Origin: a virus | Virus record (IMG/VR): IMGVR_UViG_3300037486_000592 | Span: 1 to 26,231 of that record | DNA: 26,231 nucleotides | Direction: 5' to 3' (one strand) | Shown: piece by piece, positions 8,151-16,893 of the stretch | How positions within the stretch are numbered: the first letter of the stretch is position 1 | How the letters are laid out: every line of letters starts with the position of its first letter | Translations under genes and position numbers: made by a program | The notes under the pieces: model-generated | Seen by the model: the letters and a program-made list of their open reading frames with translations, nothing else | Databases searched by the model: none | Told to the model about the DNA's origin: nothing

Positions 8151-8729
8151 ATGGATATCAGGTATAAACTTAAAACTGCGCCGACGCTTTATCCGGTATC
8201 ACTCACCGAGCTGAAGGCAAATCTGCATATCCTGAACACTGATCAGGATACGTTGCTGCAGGACCTGATATATGCTGCCGTAGCAGATGCCGAGGCAATC
8301 ATGGGGCGCCAGATTATGCGTGCTACCTGGAACGCCTATCTCGACGGATATCCGGAAGATGATAACCTGGAGATCACACTGGGCCCGGTCGATGCTATAA
8401 CATCCGTGAAGTACCTGGCTGATGGCGCATCAGTCTGGACCACTGTAAGCAGCTCCTACTACCAGCTGGATAACAGTGAGCTCACAGCCAGGATCCGCTT
8501 CCTAAACTCTTTCTCCCCGGATCCTGATAAGCTCAGCACCGTGGACATAGAGTTTACAAACGGATGGGCCGCAGCGGCCAATGTCCCGAAGACGATAAAG
8601 CAGGCAGTCATTCTCCTGGCATCAGAAGCATACCTGCATCCGGAGAACCAGATGCTGAATTTTGGGGCGAGCCTGAGGACAACAGCTGCAGAGAGAATGC
8701 TGAGAAACTATAAAGTGAAAAGATACTGA
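8151..8729 (+). CDS. Head-tail connector protein (HK97 gp6-like)
   Basis: Predicted adaptor ring under the portal. The 192 residues show the Phage_connect_1 pattern: YPVSLTELKANLHI near the N-terminus, DQDTLLQDLIYAAVADAEAIMGRQIM as the main helix pair (family-typical D..L...I.AA...E...GR.L), and a central beta section with LGPVDAITSVKYLADG. PKTIKQAVILLASEAYLHPE forms the C-terminal helix. It lies between the capsid-linked small gene and the stopper gene, the standard place for this protein. Its stop overlaps the next start as TGATG. Confidence 0.9.
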   Translation: MDIRYKLKTAPTLYPVSLTELKANLHILNTDQDTLLQDLIYAAVADAEAIMGRQIMRATWNAYLDGYPEDDNLEITLGPVDAITSVKYLADGASVWTTVSSSYYQLDNSELTARIRFLNSFSPDPDKLSTVDIEFTNGWAAAANVPKTIKQAVILLASEAYLHPENQMLNFGASLRTTAAERMLRNYKVKRY

Positions 8730-9052
8730 TGCAAAACCCCGGGACCTTTGAGAGAAGAGTTTCATTCTGCGCGGTGACTTCTACGAAGAGCGCGATGGGA
8801 GCACCGTCAAAGACTTATACTCATTCATTCTACCTGATGATGAGCCGTGAGTCTGCAGGCCAGGGGCAAGAGCAATATTTGAATAATCGCCTGGTGGTCC
8901 CGGTGAGGTATATATACCGGGGGCACTACAGGACTGTGATCGATGAGACCTATCAGATAGTTGACGGGGGCGAGAAGTTCAACATACTTTCGATCAACCC
9001 CATTGAACGGAATATGTTTATTGAGATCCTGGCTGAAAAGATAACGGAATGA
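8729..9052 (+). CDS. Head-tail joining/stopper protein
   Basis: A 107-residue protein with the features of the SPP1 gp16-type stopper (Phage_H_T_join): an N-terminal PGTFERRVSFC strand, a middle loop with KTYTHSFYLMMSRES, VVPVRYIYRG and YQIVDGGEKFNILSINPIERN, ending in a strand that fits the small beta-barrel. It should close the connector to stop DNA leakage and provide the docking site for the tail. Gene order (connector, stopper, gp10-like, terminator) supports this. It overlaps the next gene as ATGA. Confidence 0.85.
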   Translation: MQNPGTFERRVSFCAVTSTKSAMGAPSKTYTHSFYLMMSRESAGQGQEQYLNNRLVVPVRYIYRGHYRTVIDETYQIVDGGEKFNILSINPIERNMFIEILAEKITE

Positions 9053-9555
9053 GCGAGACGAATTTCACGGTTGACGGCTTCGACAATATCGTTACGATAA
9101 TGCGGGAGATGCCAGAAGATGGTTATCGCAAGCCCGTTATCCAGGGGTTCAAGAAAGCGGCCCTGCCGGTTAAGCGTGCCATGATCGCATCATTACCATC
9201 AGGGGTCAGATCATTAAAATCTATAATCAAAGCAAAGCCCGGAAAGGGTAAGAGCATGACCCTGGCAGTGGGGGCCTATGGACGCCAGGGGATGTATGTC
9301 AACCGCAGGGGTCAGCACTGGGATCCATACATGCTACTGTACTGGCATAACTATGGAACACTTTCCATGAGAGATCCCGGGCATCATTTTATTTATCCCC
9401 GAAAGAAGCCTTCCCTGAACTGGAAGGGTGGAATAAGACCAAAGAATTTCATTGACCGGGCATGGGAGTCATCCAGGAGTGAAGCTCTCAGAGTATTTGA
9501 ATCAGAATACGAGAAGGCGCATTTGGACTTTTTAAGGGTGAGGGCAGCACAATGA
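9049..9555 (+). CDS. HK97 gp10-like tail completion protein
   Basis: Neck or tail completion protein of 168 residues. The early section (FTVDGFDNIVTIMREMP then KPVIQGFKKAALPVKRAMI) is the helical N-terminus of the gp10 family. LYWHNYGTLSM and GHHFIYPRK give the usual WHNYGT-like block, and RPKNFIDRAWESSRSEALRVFE is the closing helix (conserved F...A...). The function is inferred from family and position between stopper and tail terminator. It is joined to both neighbours by ATGA overlaps. Confidence 0.85.
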   Translation: MSETNFTVDGFDNIVTIMREMPEDGYRKPVIQGFKKAALPVKRAMIASLPSGVRSLKSIIKAKPGKGKSMTLAVGAYGRQGMYVNRRGQHWDPYMLLYWHNYGTLSMRDPGHHFIYPRKKPSLNWKGGIRPKNFIDRAWESSRSEALRVFESEYEKAHLDFLRVRAAQ

Positions 9556-9917
9556 TCAGCACGGCGATACAGACAACGGTGGCCGCCATCATTCCAAACA
9601 CTTACATGGCCATGGGTGATGAGAAGATCATTACCCCGTACTCTGTTCATAAGGAGGTGGGAACACCAATTTACCTGAAGAGCGGGATAGCCGGATATTC
9701 ATATGATGTTGAGATCGCCATCATAGATGATCTCCCGGAGGCTGTTGAGACACTGGTGCAGAGTGTCAAGAATGCTATCCTGGCCCTGGCGGGGACGACC
9801 GTGAGCTCAACTTATTTTGAAAGCGTGATATGGGAGAATGATGAGCCGGACTTTGACATGGAAGCGAAGATGTATATAAGCATTATAAAGTTCACTATAG
9901 AAACAAGTAACCGTTAA
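9552..9917 (+). CDS. Tail terminator-like protein (DUF3168-like)
   Basis: A 121-residue protein expected to cap the top of the tail tube and join it to the head connector. The pattern ISTAIQTTVAAIIPNTYMAM, then ITPYSVHKEVGTPIYLKSG, YSYDVEIAIIDD and AVETLVQSVKNAILAL matches DUF3168-type terminators: an N-terminal helix, a strand pair, and a helix that ends in a LAG turn. It lies directly before the major tail tube gene, the usual order. Similarity is by pattern, so confidence in the exact role is moderate. Confidence 0.78.
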   Translation: MISTAIQTTVAAIIPNTYMAMGDEKIITPYSVHKEVGTPIYLKSGIAGYSYDVEIAIIDDLPEAVETLVQSVKNAILALAGTTVSSTYFESVIWENDEPDFDMEAKMYISIIKFTIETSNR

Positions 9918-9929
9918 AAAAAGAATACG

Positions 9930-10361
9930 ATGGCAGTAACAAAAGTAAAAGGGTACAACCTGAACCTGAAATGGGGTACCAAGCTGATCCGAGGTCTTGT
10001 AACCACCGGGCTTAAAGTGAAGCCCAATTATGAGGAGATCCTTCTGAAATCCAGCTCCGGCGTTCCGGCTGATGAACTGATTGACTATGATGTTGAGATC
10101 ACATTCAGCGGTCAGACCTATGAGCGCGACTCAACTGAGACAGCAACATACGAGGACTTTGAAACTCTTCGCCAGGCTGCTTCAGTAGGAGCGGAAGTGG
10201 CATTCGTTTATGGTCGCTTCACCTCAGGAGAGAAGATCGTTACCGGCACCGGGCAGATCCAGGAGTATTCCGAAGAAGGAAACTCGAAGGATACCGGGTC
10301 ATTCAGCGGAAGCATCAAAGCCAAGAAGGGATCCGTAGGGTTCATAACCTACACGGCATAA
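9930..10361 (+). CDS. Major tail tube protein
   Basis: Hexamer-forming tube subunit, 143 residues. It begins AVTKVKGYNLNLKWG and contains ITFSGQTYERDS, FVYGRFTSGEKIVTG and YSEEGNSKDTGSFSGSIKAKKG, typical of the tail tube beta-barrel with its late GNSKDTG loop. Position between the tail terminator and the tail assembly chaperone pair is the standard place. The first 138 residues are closely repeated (about 70 percent identical by eye) at the N-terminus of the 590-residue protein at 15105, including the same start region at the DNA level, so the two arose by duplication. Confidence 0.92.
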   Translation: MAVTKVKGYNLNLKWGTKLIRGLVTTGLKVKPNYEEILLKSSSGVPADELIDYDVEITFSGQTYERDSTETATYEDFETLRQAASVGAEVAFVYGRFTSGEKIVTGTGQIQEYSEEGNSKDTGSFSGSIKAKKGSVGFITYTA

Positions 10362-10362
10362 C

Positions 10363-10713
10363 ATGCAGGTTGACTATCTGACATTGAGTGATGGCCGCCG
10401 CGTGCGTATCATGTGGAACATGAATGCCCTGGGTGACTTCACCAGGGCCACGGGCAAGGAGATCAGTGATCTGTCCGGTGGACGTGCAGACGTGGGCACG
10501 CTCCGGACGATCGCCTGGTGCGCGGCGAAAGAGGGTGAGGCAGCTGAAGGCAAGTTTCTTGAACTGACAGAAGAACAGTTTGGGCGCCTGATGAGCATGT
10601 CATGTATTGTGCAGTTCTCTGAAATACTTGCCACCCAGAGCGGCGGGGCAGGACAAAAAAAAAGCCCGGATCGGGGGCGGCAACCGCTGATATTCTTCAG
10701 GAAGAAGGATTAG
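10363..10713 (+). CDS. Tail assembly chaperone, short form (gpG-like)
   Basis: Short 116-residue product of the tail assembly chaperone gene, found between tail tube and tape measure genes. The body runs from VDYLTLSDGRRVRIMWNMNA through FTRATGKEISDLS to LMSMSCIVQFSEILA. The 3' end crosses nine adenines (10655-10663) and then reads a short tail ending RKKD. By analogy with lambda gpG, most ribosomes would finish here and a minority would shift to the -1 frame to make the longer form listed separately. It starts one base after the tail tube stop codon. Confidence 0.85.
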   Translation: MQVDYLTLSDGRRVRIMWNMNALGDFTRATGKEISDLSGGRADVGTLRTIAWCAAKEGEAAEGKFLELTEEQFGRLMSMSCIVQFSEILATQSGGAGQKKSPDRGRQPLIFFRKKD

Positions 10714-11105
10714 ATGTCAGTGAGATAAGCCGCTTCACCTGGACATATATGAGGCGCTTTTCCCTGGGTTGCCTCAGATACTCGCCGGCAAGATTTGGTA
10801 AGATGATGGTCGGCGATTTCCTTGACGCGATGATTGGTTATAACGAAGGGGAGAGCGAAAGGATCAAAGCCCTGGCTGAGCTGATAAGAATGTCAACTGC
10901 CATACAGGTGAATATTCAGCTTGAGCGCAGGGACAAGGTAACAGCTCATGATCTCTGGCCGTTCCCCTGGGATAAGGAGCCATCTCATAAGATTGAGATC
11001 ATAACCGAGGAGGAGAAGAAAAAGAGAGAAGATGCAATGTTGAAAGTATTGAATAAGATAATGCCAGATCCTATAAAGAATGGGAACAGTAATATCAAAC
11101 CTTAA
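10363..11105 (+). CDS. Tail assembly chaperone, -1 frameshift form (gpGT-like)
   Basis: Predicted fusion made by a -1 ribosomal shift on A-AAA-AAA at 10656-10662. After the shift the frame stays open to 11105, reading KKKPGSGAATADILQEEGLD, then EISRFTWTYMRRFS, SPARFGKMMVGDFLDAMIGY and a charged C-terminus. The product is about 247 residues. The -1 frame is open well upstream of the first ATG in it (10749), and the protein-like sequence before that ATG (RFTWTYMRRF) argues that translation enters by shifting and not by a separate start. Partner proteins are expected to be the tape measure and the tail tube. The 3' end overlaps the tape measure start by 26 bases. Confidence 0.82.
10656..10662 (+). 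other. Programmed -1 frameshift slippery site
   Basis: The heptamer A-AAA-AAA lies within a nine-adenine run, read GGA CAA AAA AAA AGC in the zero frame. Two short GC hairpins could follow: CCCG/CGGG at 10665-10675 and GCGG/CCGC at 10677-10687. Neither is convincing as a stimulator. Direction and gene position match the lambda G/GT arrangement. Confidence 0.8.
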
Positions 11106-12633
11106 AGCGCGTTTCGGCGTCGATACTTCAGATTTTAAGAAGGGTCTGAAGGACGGCGAAAAAGCTGTATCCGATTTTAAGGGAGCAGCAGGGGATATCC
11201 TCGAGAAGTTCGCTGCCATGTTCGGGGTGAACATGAGCGGGGTTAATGATGCCATCGGCACGGCAGGCAAGTCACTTAATTTTTTCAGCACGTCACTCAA
11301 GGGAGCTGCCACCGGGGGCAATGTCCTGAGCATTGCCATGAAGGCCCTGAAGGTCGCTCTCATATCAACTGGCATCGGTGCCCTGATTGTTGCCCTGGGA
11401 TCCCTGATTGCTTATTTCACGAAATCAGGCGAGGGGGCTGATAAGTTTGCGAAGATCATGGCCCAGGTCAAATCTGTGTTTGATAACCTGATTGAGGTGG
11501 TTGTCCAGTTCGGTGGTGGCCTGGTTGATATATTCACCGGTAAGTTCAAAGAGGGATGGGAGAAGATGAAAGATGCCTTCAAGGGCATCGGGGAAGAGAT
11601 CAGGACTGACTGGCAGGAGGCCGGCAAGCTTGCCGAGGCGGAGGACGCCTTGGAGGACCGTGAGATCGCATTAATAAACTCTCTTGAAGAGCGTCGGGCC
11701 AAGGTCGCTGAACTGCGTCTCCTGGCAAAGGAAGAGCAGGAGGACAGCAAGAAGAAGCTAAGTCTGCTCCAGGAGGCCGAGAAGATAACGAAGGGCGTAT
11801 ATGCTGACCAGGTATCCCTGGAACAGGAGCGCCTCAGGATCATGAAGGAGAAACTCGCCCTTCAGACCTCGGATCCCACAGATGAACAGAGACGCGAAGT
11901 TGCTGAACAGGAGGCAAAGATCAACAGCTTGCTGAGAGAACAGTCAATGGAGCTCAAGGGTATAGCCCGGGAGAAGAATACAGCTGTAGCTGCTGTCGAG
12001 AAAGAGCTTGCCCTGGAGAAGGAAAAGGAGAAGGTCCTGGGCAAGATGGTTGAGTCTGCCAAGGCTCAGTCTATGCAGTTATTTGATGTAAGCAAGATAA
12101 GCGGCCAGCTCGCCCAGGTGCAGACGATCGTCACGGATACGATGACAACCCTCGAGAAGTCACTTGTCGATACGGTGAATAATACTTTCGATAACCTTGC
12201 CGTGGGCCTTGGTGAATTTTTCGGCAAACTTGCCACTGGGCAGGTAGGTGTTGAGGGATTTGGTCAGATGGTTGCCGGAGTCTTTGCCGATATGGCAATT
12301 ACAGTTGGCAAGATAGCGATCGCAACAGGGATCGCTACCCTTGGGATCAAGGCGGCCCTGGAGACTTTGAACCCTGCGGTTGCAATAGCTGCAGGAATTG
12401 CCCTGGTTGCCCTGGGCACTGCTGTTAAGGGCGCTCTTTCAAATGTTGCATCCGGGGGATCGGCAAGCACCACAGCGGTAGCAGCAGCAGGTAGCAGCTT
12501 TACCTATGACAACCGGACCCCGGCAGGGGCAGCTGCCAATAAGTTTGAGATATCAGGTAAACTGACAGCAGAAGGCAGTGACCTGGTATATGTTTTCAAT
12601 AAAGAGAATGCAAGGCGCAAGGCTACGACCTGA
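11080..12633 (+). CDS. Tail tape measure protein
   Basis: Tail length-determining protein and probable DNA-injection aid. It is 517 residues, helix-rich, with a TMP-like N-terminus (LKARFGVDTSDFKKGLKDGE). Hydrophobic stretches lie at about 85-113 (VALISTGIGALIVALGSLIAYF region) and 420-470. A long charged coiled coil lies between about 195 and 340, and a Gly/Ala/Ser-rich segment leads to the C-terminus. At the usual 0.15 nm per residue it would specify a tail of about 78 nm, short for a siphovirus. No peptidoglycan hydrolase domain is visible. It starts inside the chaperone gene and its stop overlaps the next start as TGATG. Confidence 0.92.
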   Translation: MGTVISNLKARFGVDTSDFKKGLKDGEKAVSDFKGAAGDILEKFAAMFGVNMSGVNDAIGTAGKSLNFFSTSLKGAATGGNVLSIAMKALKVALISTGIGALIVALGSLIAYFTKSGEGADKFAKIMAQVKSVFDNLIEVVVQFGGGLVDIFTGKFKEGWEKMKDAFKGIGEEIRTDWQEAGKLAEAEDALEDREIALINSLEERRAKVAELRLLAKEEQEDSKKKLSLLQEAEKITKGVYADQVSLEQERLRIMKEKLALQTSDPTDEQRREVAEQEAKINSLLREQSMELKGIAREKNTAVAAVEKELALEKEKEKVLGKMVESAKAQSMQLFDVSKISGQLAQVQTIVTDTMTTLEKSLVDTVNNTFDNLAVGLGEFFGKLATGQVGVEGFGQMVAGVFADMAITVGKIAIATGIATLGIKAALETLNPAVAIAAGIALVALGTAVKGALSNVASGGSASTTAVAAAGSSFTYDNRTPAGAAANKFEISGKLTAEGSDLVYVFNKENARRKATT

Positions 12634-15092
12634 TGGCATACGGGACAAAATATCAGCTTTACTGCAAGGGCAAGGATGGCGTGACCTCTAAGGTGGTCAT
12701 CTCTGAGGACGACTATACCGGATCTGAAATAGACCGCAATGTCCCGTACAATCCTTTTATCCTGCGCAAAGATGCTGCCGCTGTCATCTGTGGTACTTCA
12801 CTTGAGTTCCTGATCAGGGAAGAGACGGATTTCGAGTTCCTTGAGTTCTATACAAACAACCCGAAGAAATATAAGATTGAGTTCTATTGGCCGTCTACCA
12901 CACTGCTCTGGACCGGATGGCTGAACACCCAGCAATATGAGGTTCCATACAAGCCCGGGCCCACCAACGTCAGGCTCCAGGCAACAGATGGCCTGGGCCT
13001 GCTCAAAGAAGAAGATTTTACACTGACGGGAACCAACTCACAGCTGGCCATCATTCGCCATTGCATTGATAAGATTGGGATCTCGCTTTCATATTCCATT
13101 GCAATCAATCTCTGGGAGGTTAATCATGATGATGATTACTGTCCCCTGGCACAGACCTATGAGGATTGCGAGAAGTTTGAGGACATGAACTGCTATGAGG
13201 TACTTGAAGCTTTACTTAAAAAGTTTGATGCATCAATAACGCAATGGGCCAACAAGTGGTATATCACATCATATAAGGATAAAAAAGTAACCAGGCTGAT
13301 TTATACATCAGCTGGAGTATACAGTACCACTGAAGCTGCAGCCACGGTCCTGGATCTCGGGATGAAAGGAGAGAGCGGGGTGGAGGTTTATCCAAACGGT
13401 TGCCTGACTTTATCCCTGATGGCAGGAGGGAAGAGGGTACACATCACCAGCGACTATGGCCTGAAAACGTCGGTGCTTGACAATTACAGGTTCGAGCAGT
13501 ATGCATCATTGATGTTTACGGGCTGGACCAAGAGCGGAACATTCACAGTTTACCAGGGACTGAAGGACGGTACATATTATGCCGTTCTAAGCAGCTATTC
13601 AAATGTTGATACAGATTATATATACCAGGCGAAATCAGTCGTGAACGGTTATGGCCAGGATTTCAAGTTTGATATTGATGTCTGCCCAATAGGCTACTCT
13701 CTTTTCACTTATAAGTTCACCGCCATCTCGATGCAGGTCAGGATCCAGGTGACCTTGCTTGTAGGCAGCACAACTTATTATCTAACCACATCAGGATGGG
13801 GGACAACTGCTGGCTATATCACCCAGACGATCACATCAGCAATCTTTGCCAGTGATATTGTCTGGAGCAGGATATCAATAGCGACGAATGATCTTCCGGG
13901 GAATGGTACGCTCACAGTGAAACTGATGAGGTTTAAATCACCGACTCCGGGAACGAGCATTCACTATATCGGGGTTGCCTTTGCGCTTCCTTCGCCACAC
14001 TTTCTGTATAACAGCGAGGAGTTCGAGGATGCATTTGATGACACTGCAAACTTTGATGACAGCACCGAGTCGGCAGACCTTGAGGACATTGAAGTGATAG
14101 GAGCTGATGTGCCCACTTATGAAAATGCAAGCATGCTATATGATCGGGTGATGAGGCTGAGCACCGGCGTGCCGACTGTATCATGGCGATTTTCTCAGTC
14201 TGATACAGCATACACCCTGATCAATGCCCTGGTAAAGATGTTGGCCAGCCGTAATCTTCACGCCAGGCAACAGCTCAGGGGCACGATCAAGGGATCCGGT
14301 ATCACTTTCCAGAGTCTGATAAAGCATGCTTATAACAGCAATCGCGAGTTTGAATTATATGAATGCGAGTGGGATGTCTTCGCTGCGAAGTTTGCAGTGA
14401 CACTGCTTGAGTTCATTGCCTTCGCTGACCAGGATGTGACATTCGATTCCGGCACCATCCTGGGCGATGCCGCGAACCTGACGGTCGCATCTGTCAGCTG
14501 CGGATCTGGCTTCTTCGTAAGCGATCCAATTAATGCTACAGTTCATATTGATAACTCGGGAGATAGCCCAGGACAACAGTTTATCGACTGGAAGGTGGTC
14601 GACGGATCCGACGTCACCCAGAGCAGTGGCACCCATCTCTCCGGGATTATCCCGGCATCAGATGATGAGGATCATGTGATCTCAATGTATGCGCCATCAA
14701 CAGCCGGAACCTATTATGTGAAAGCTAAGATATCCACGGACTCATCCTGGGTAAGCAGCTCAGCGATAACCGTAGCCGCAGCGCCTGATGTGACCCTTGA
14801 AGCTATATATACTGTTGCTGATGGTTATGCAGGTGGCGACTTGACCATTATGTTTGCGGCTACTAATGCCGGAGGCGCAGGGTTAATGACAGTATTCTGG
14901 CGGATAAGAGACTCAAGCCATAACACTTTTGATGGCGGATCTGGAAATTTCTATTTTTCTGTAGGCGACGCAGATTATTATTACAATGGTTTATACTATC
15001 CGGGCTCTCCAGATACAGATTATGATGTTGAGCTCTCCCTTGACGGATATAACTGGATCACAAGTAATCATTTTGAAAGTTTATCACCTTGA
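12633..15092 (+). CDS. Distal tail/tip protein with C-terminal Ig-like domains
   Basis: An 819-residue protein directly after the tape measure, where distal tail and hub proteins lie. The N-terminal 250 residues (YGTKYQLYCKGKDGVTSKVVI, WTGWLNTQQYEVPY, VRLQATDGLGLLKEEDF, YEVLEALLKKF) resemble the first tail-tip protein of Bacteroides-type phages and suggest baseplate-hub folds. The middle (about 290-470) is beta-rich. Two tandem Ig/CARDB-like domains close the protein at about 611-719 (ending SSAITVAA) and 720-819, each with a Tyr/Asp-rich strand pattern. Such domains often sit on the virion surface and bind glycans. A role as tip protein is inferred mainly from position. Confidence 0.78.
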   Translation: MAYGTKYQLYCKGKDGVTSKVVISEDDYTGSEIDRNVPYNPFILRKDAAAVICGTSLEFLIREETDFEFLEFYTNNPKKYKIEFYWPSTTLLWTGWLNTQQYEVPYKPGPTNVRLQATDGLGLLKEEDFTLTGTNSQLAIIRHCIDKIGISLSYSIAINLWEVNHDDDYCPLAQTYEDCEKFEDMNCYEVLEALLKKFDASITQWANKWYITSYKDKKVTRLIYTSAGVYSTTEAAATVLDLGMKGESGVEVYPNGCLTLSLMAGGKRVHITSDYGLKTSVLDNYRFEQYASLMFTGWTKSGTFTVYQGLKDGTYYAVLSSYSNVDTDYIYQAKSVVNGYGQDFKFDIDVCPIGYSLFTYKFTAISMQVRIQVTLLVGSTTYYLTTSGWGTTAGYITQTITSAIFASDIVWSRISIATNDLPGNGTLTVKLMRFKSPTPGTSIHYIGVAFALPSPHFLYNSEEFEDAFDDTANFDDSTESADLEDIEVIGADVPTYENASMLYDRVMRLSTGVPTVSWRFSQSDTAYTLINALVKMLASRNLHARQQLRGTIKGSGITFQSLIKHAYNSNREFELYECEWDVFAAKFAVTLLEFIAFADQDVTFDSGTILGDAANLTVASVSCGSGFFVSDPINATVHIDNSGDSPGQQFIDWKVVDGSDVTQSSGTHLSGIIPASDDEDHVISMYAPSTAGTYYVKAKISTDSSWVSSSAITVAAAPDVTLEAIYTVADGYAGGDLTIMFAATNAGGAGLMTVFWRIRDSSHNTFDGGSGNFYFSVGDADYYYNGLYYPGSPDTDYDVELSLDGYNWITSNHFESLSP

Positions 15093-15104
15093 AAAAATAA
15101 TGAT

Positions 15105-16877
15105 ATGGCAGTAACAAAGGTAAAGGGCTACATGCTCAATATAAAGTGGGGAGACAAGCTGATCCGCGGCCTGCAGACCAGCGGCATTAAGATGAAGCCT
15201 AACTATGAAGAGGCCCTATTGAAGGTCTTGAACGGATATCCACTGGATGAAGTTATCGATTATGACAGCGAGTTCACTGCCAGCGGCCAGACCTATGAAA
15301 TGGACTCAGGGGAGAGCGGAACCTATGAGGATTTTCAAACCCTCCGTGAAGCTGCAGCTGCGGGAGCTATTGTGGCATTTATCTATGGTAGGTTCACTAT
15401 AGGGGAGAATATTGTGACGGGGAATGCTCAAATTACTGATTATTCAGAGGAGGGCAACTCGAAAGATACTGGGACATACAGTATAACATTCAAAGCGGTC
15501 AGGGGTTCTGTTTCGTTCACGGCTCAGCCAAGTTCATTTATAAGTCAATATGGTGCTATATATGATGTGTTTGTGACAAAACCACCTTCCGATGTTGCTA
15601 CTGCACAAAATGCCATTGTTGCCTCTTTAGTGACTGCTGGTATCTGGGCAAAACTCGATCGTTTTTTCCTTTATCAAAATTACAGCAATGGCGATGGTGA
15701 AAGTTTAAAAGATTGGATACATCCAACAGGTGCAAGTGCCGAGCTGGCGATCGGTGCGGGTGGAACTACAGCACCAGCATTTACAAGCCTTAAAGGTTTC
15801 AAGGGTAATGGAGGTACGGCCAAAGGTTATATTATTTCTAATTATAATCCGTCAACTCAAGGTGTATTGTTTACTCAAAATTCCGCGACCGTTGGTGCTT
15901 ATATTATTACAAAAAGCGATGGCGGAGACATACTTATTGGTAATGCAGGTACAGGGAACACAGCACTTGCACCCTACTACGTTGGTTTTCGTTCCGCATT
16001 AAATAATTTAAGTGTTGATTGGACCGATAGGTCACCAAGCGTAGCTACCGGCCATGTCGCCATTGTAAGAGACGCTGCAAATAAGATTAATGTTTACAGG
16101 GGAAAGACTGAAAGTACAGATATAAGTTCAGAAAGTGCTGCGATAAACAATTTTGACCTTAATATACTGCGCGGGAATGGGAATTATTATTCTACCGCCG
16201 AAGTTGGTATGGCCTATATGGGTGGTGCTTTGACTGAATCTGAGATTGGTGTAATTAACGATGCAATGGTAGCTTATCAAGACGCACTTGAAGAATATAC
16301 TTACGACATATTGAATACGGCTGCCTTTTTGGGAGACAGTACCATAGGAACTTACGGAGCAGGGGCAGCTGTTTGCACCTTAATGAATGCAACGGGTAAG
16401 ACTTTTATAAATGCTGCAGTGTCCGGTGGTACTTTTGCGTCCCAATACGCAGCCTGGCAAGCCCTTGGAGCGAAGCGCAAGGTAATGGATTATGTGTTCA
16501 TTGAAATAGGCTTGAATGATATTGAAACATATACGGTACAGGAGTGCGCCGCATTGTGCCAGACTTTTGTAAATAATATACGTTCTGATATTGGCACTGG
16601 TGGACGCATTGTACTCTGCACAATGACACCGGCCAGAGGGAGTTCTCGTGATTATAATAAGTGGCTTGGACTTAATGAAGCTATAATGGGTACCGGTTCT
16701 TATGCTATAACTGGGGCTGATAGACTATGTGATACTGCTAATTCAATCCTTAATGATGGCAGCGGTTATTTAAAGGAAGAGTACAGGTTAGCTGGAGACT
16801 ATTTACATGAAAATAATGCTGGCAGGCAAGTGATTGCTAATATGTGGGATGCGATAATAAACGAGTTGGGGTTTTAA
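15105..16877 (+). CDS. Tail-tube domain fused to LamG-like and SGNH esterase domains
   Basis: A 590-residue three-part protein. Residues 1-140 repeat the major tail tube protein almost over its full length (AVTKVKGYMLNIKWG, FIYGRFTIGENIVTG, EEGNSKDTG). Residues about 150-395 look like a concanavalin/LamG-type beta sandwich ending in YMGGALTESEIGVINDAMVAY, a common end for such tail domains. Residues about 405-590 are an SGNH hydrolase: block I FLGDST with nucleophile Ser412, block II SGG at 440-442, block III GLND at 469-472, block V DYLH with Asp565 and His568. All catalytic positions are present. It probably deacetylates or de-esterifies host surface glycan at the tail. Codon use and base composition become AT-rich after about 15530, so the last two domains were probably acquired separately from the tube domain. 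Confidence 0.9.
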   Translation: MAVTKVKGYMLNIKWGDKLIRGLQTSGIKMKPNYEEALLKVLNGYPLDEVIDYDSEFTASGQTYEMDSGESGTYEDFQTLREAAAAGAIVAFIYGRFTIGENIVTGNAQITDYSEEGNSKDTGTYSITFKAVRGSVSFTAQPSSFISQYGAIYDVFVTKPPSDVATAQNAIVASLVTAGIWAKLDRFFLYQNYSNGDGESLKDWIHPTGASAELAIGAGGTTAPAFTSLKGFKGNGGTAKGYIISNYNPSTQGVLFTQNSATVGAYIITKSDGGDILIGNAGTGNTALAPYYVGFRSALNNLSVDWTDRSPSVATGHVAIVRDAANKINVYRGKTESTDISSESAAINNFDLNILRGNGNYYSTAEVGMAYMGGALTESEIGVINDAMVAYQDALEEYTYDILNTAAFLGDSTIGTYGAGAAVCTLMNATGKTFINAAVSGGTFASQYAAWQALGAKRKVMDYVFIEIGLNDIETYTVQECAALCQTFVNNIRSDIGTGGRIVLCTMTPARGSSRDYNKWLGLNEAIMGTGSYAITGADRLCDTANSILNDGSGYLKEEYRLAGDYLHENNAGRQVIANMWDAIINELGF

Positions 16878-16893
16878 ATTATATCAATTTAAA
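16873..16893. terminator. AT-rich dyad between convergent genes
   Basis: TTTAAATT (16873-16880) and AATTTAAA (16886-16893) form an 8-base dyad around ATATC. The stop codons of both convergent SGNH genes lie within it. It may act as a weak two-way terminator, though it has no GC in the stem. Confidence 0.35.

Noticed and set aside
10749-11105. Independent gene starting at ATG 10749
   Set aside because: Conserved-looking sequence in this frame extends upstream to the slippery site, so it is better read as the -1 part of the tail chaperone.
11080-12633. Peptidoglycan hydrolase within the tape measure
   Set aside because: No lysozyme, NlpC/P60 or M23 motif was found. The protein is only helical, coiled-coil and hydrophobic segments.
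15730-16002. 90-codon + strand frame inside the fusion gene
   Set aside because: It is another frame of the LamG-like coding region and its product is a low-quality basic/hydrophobic sequence.
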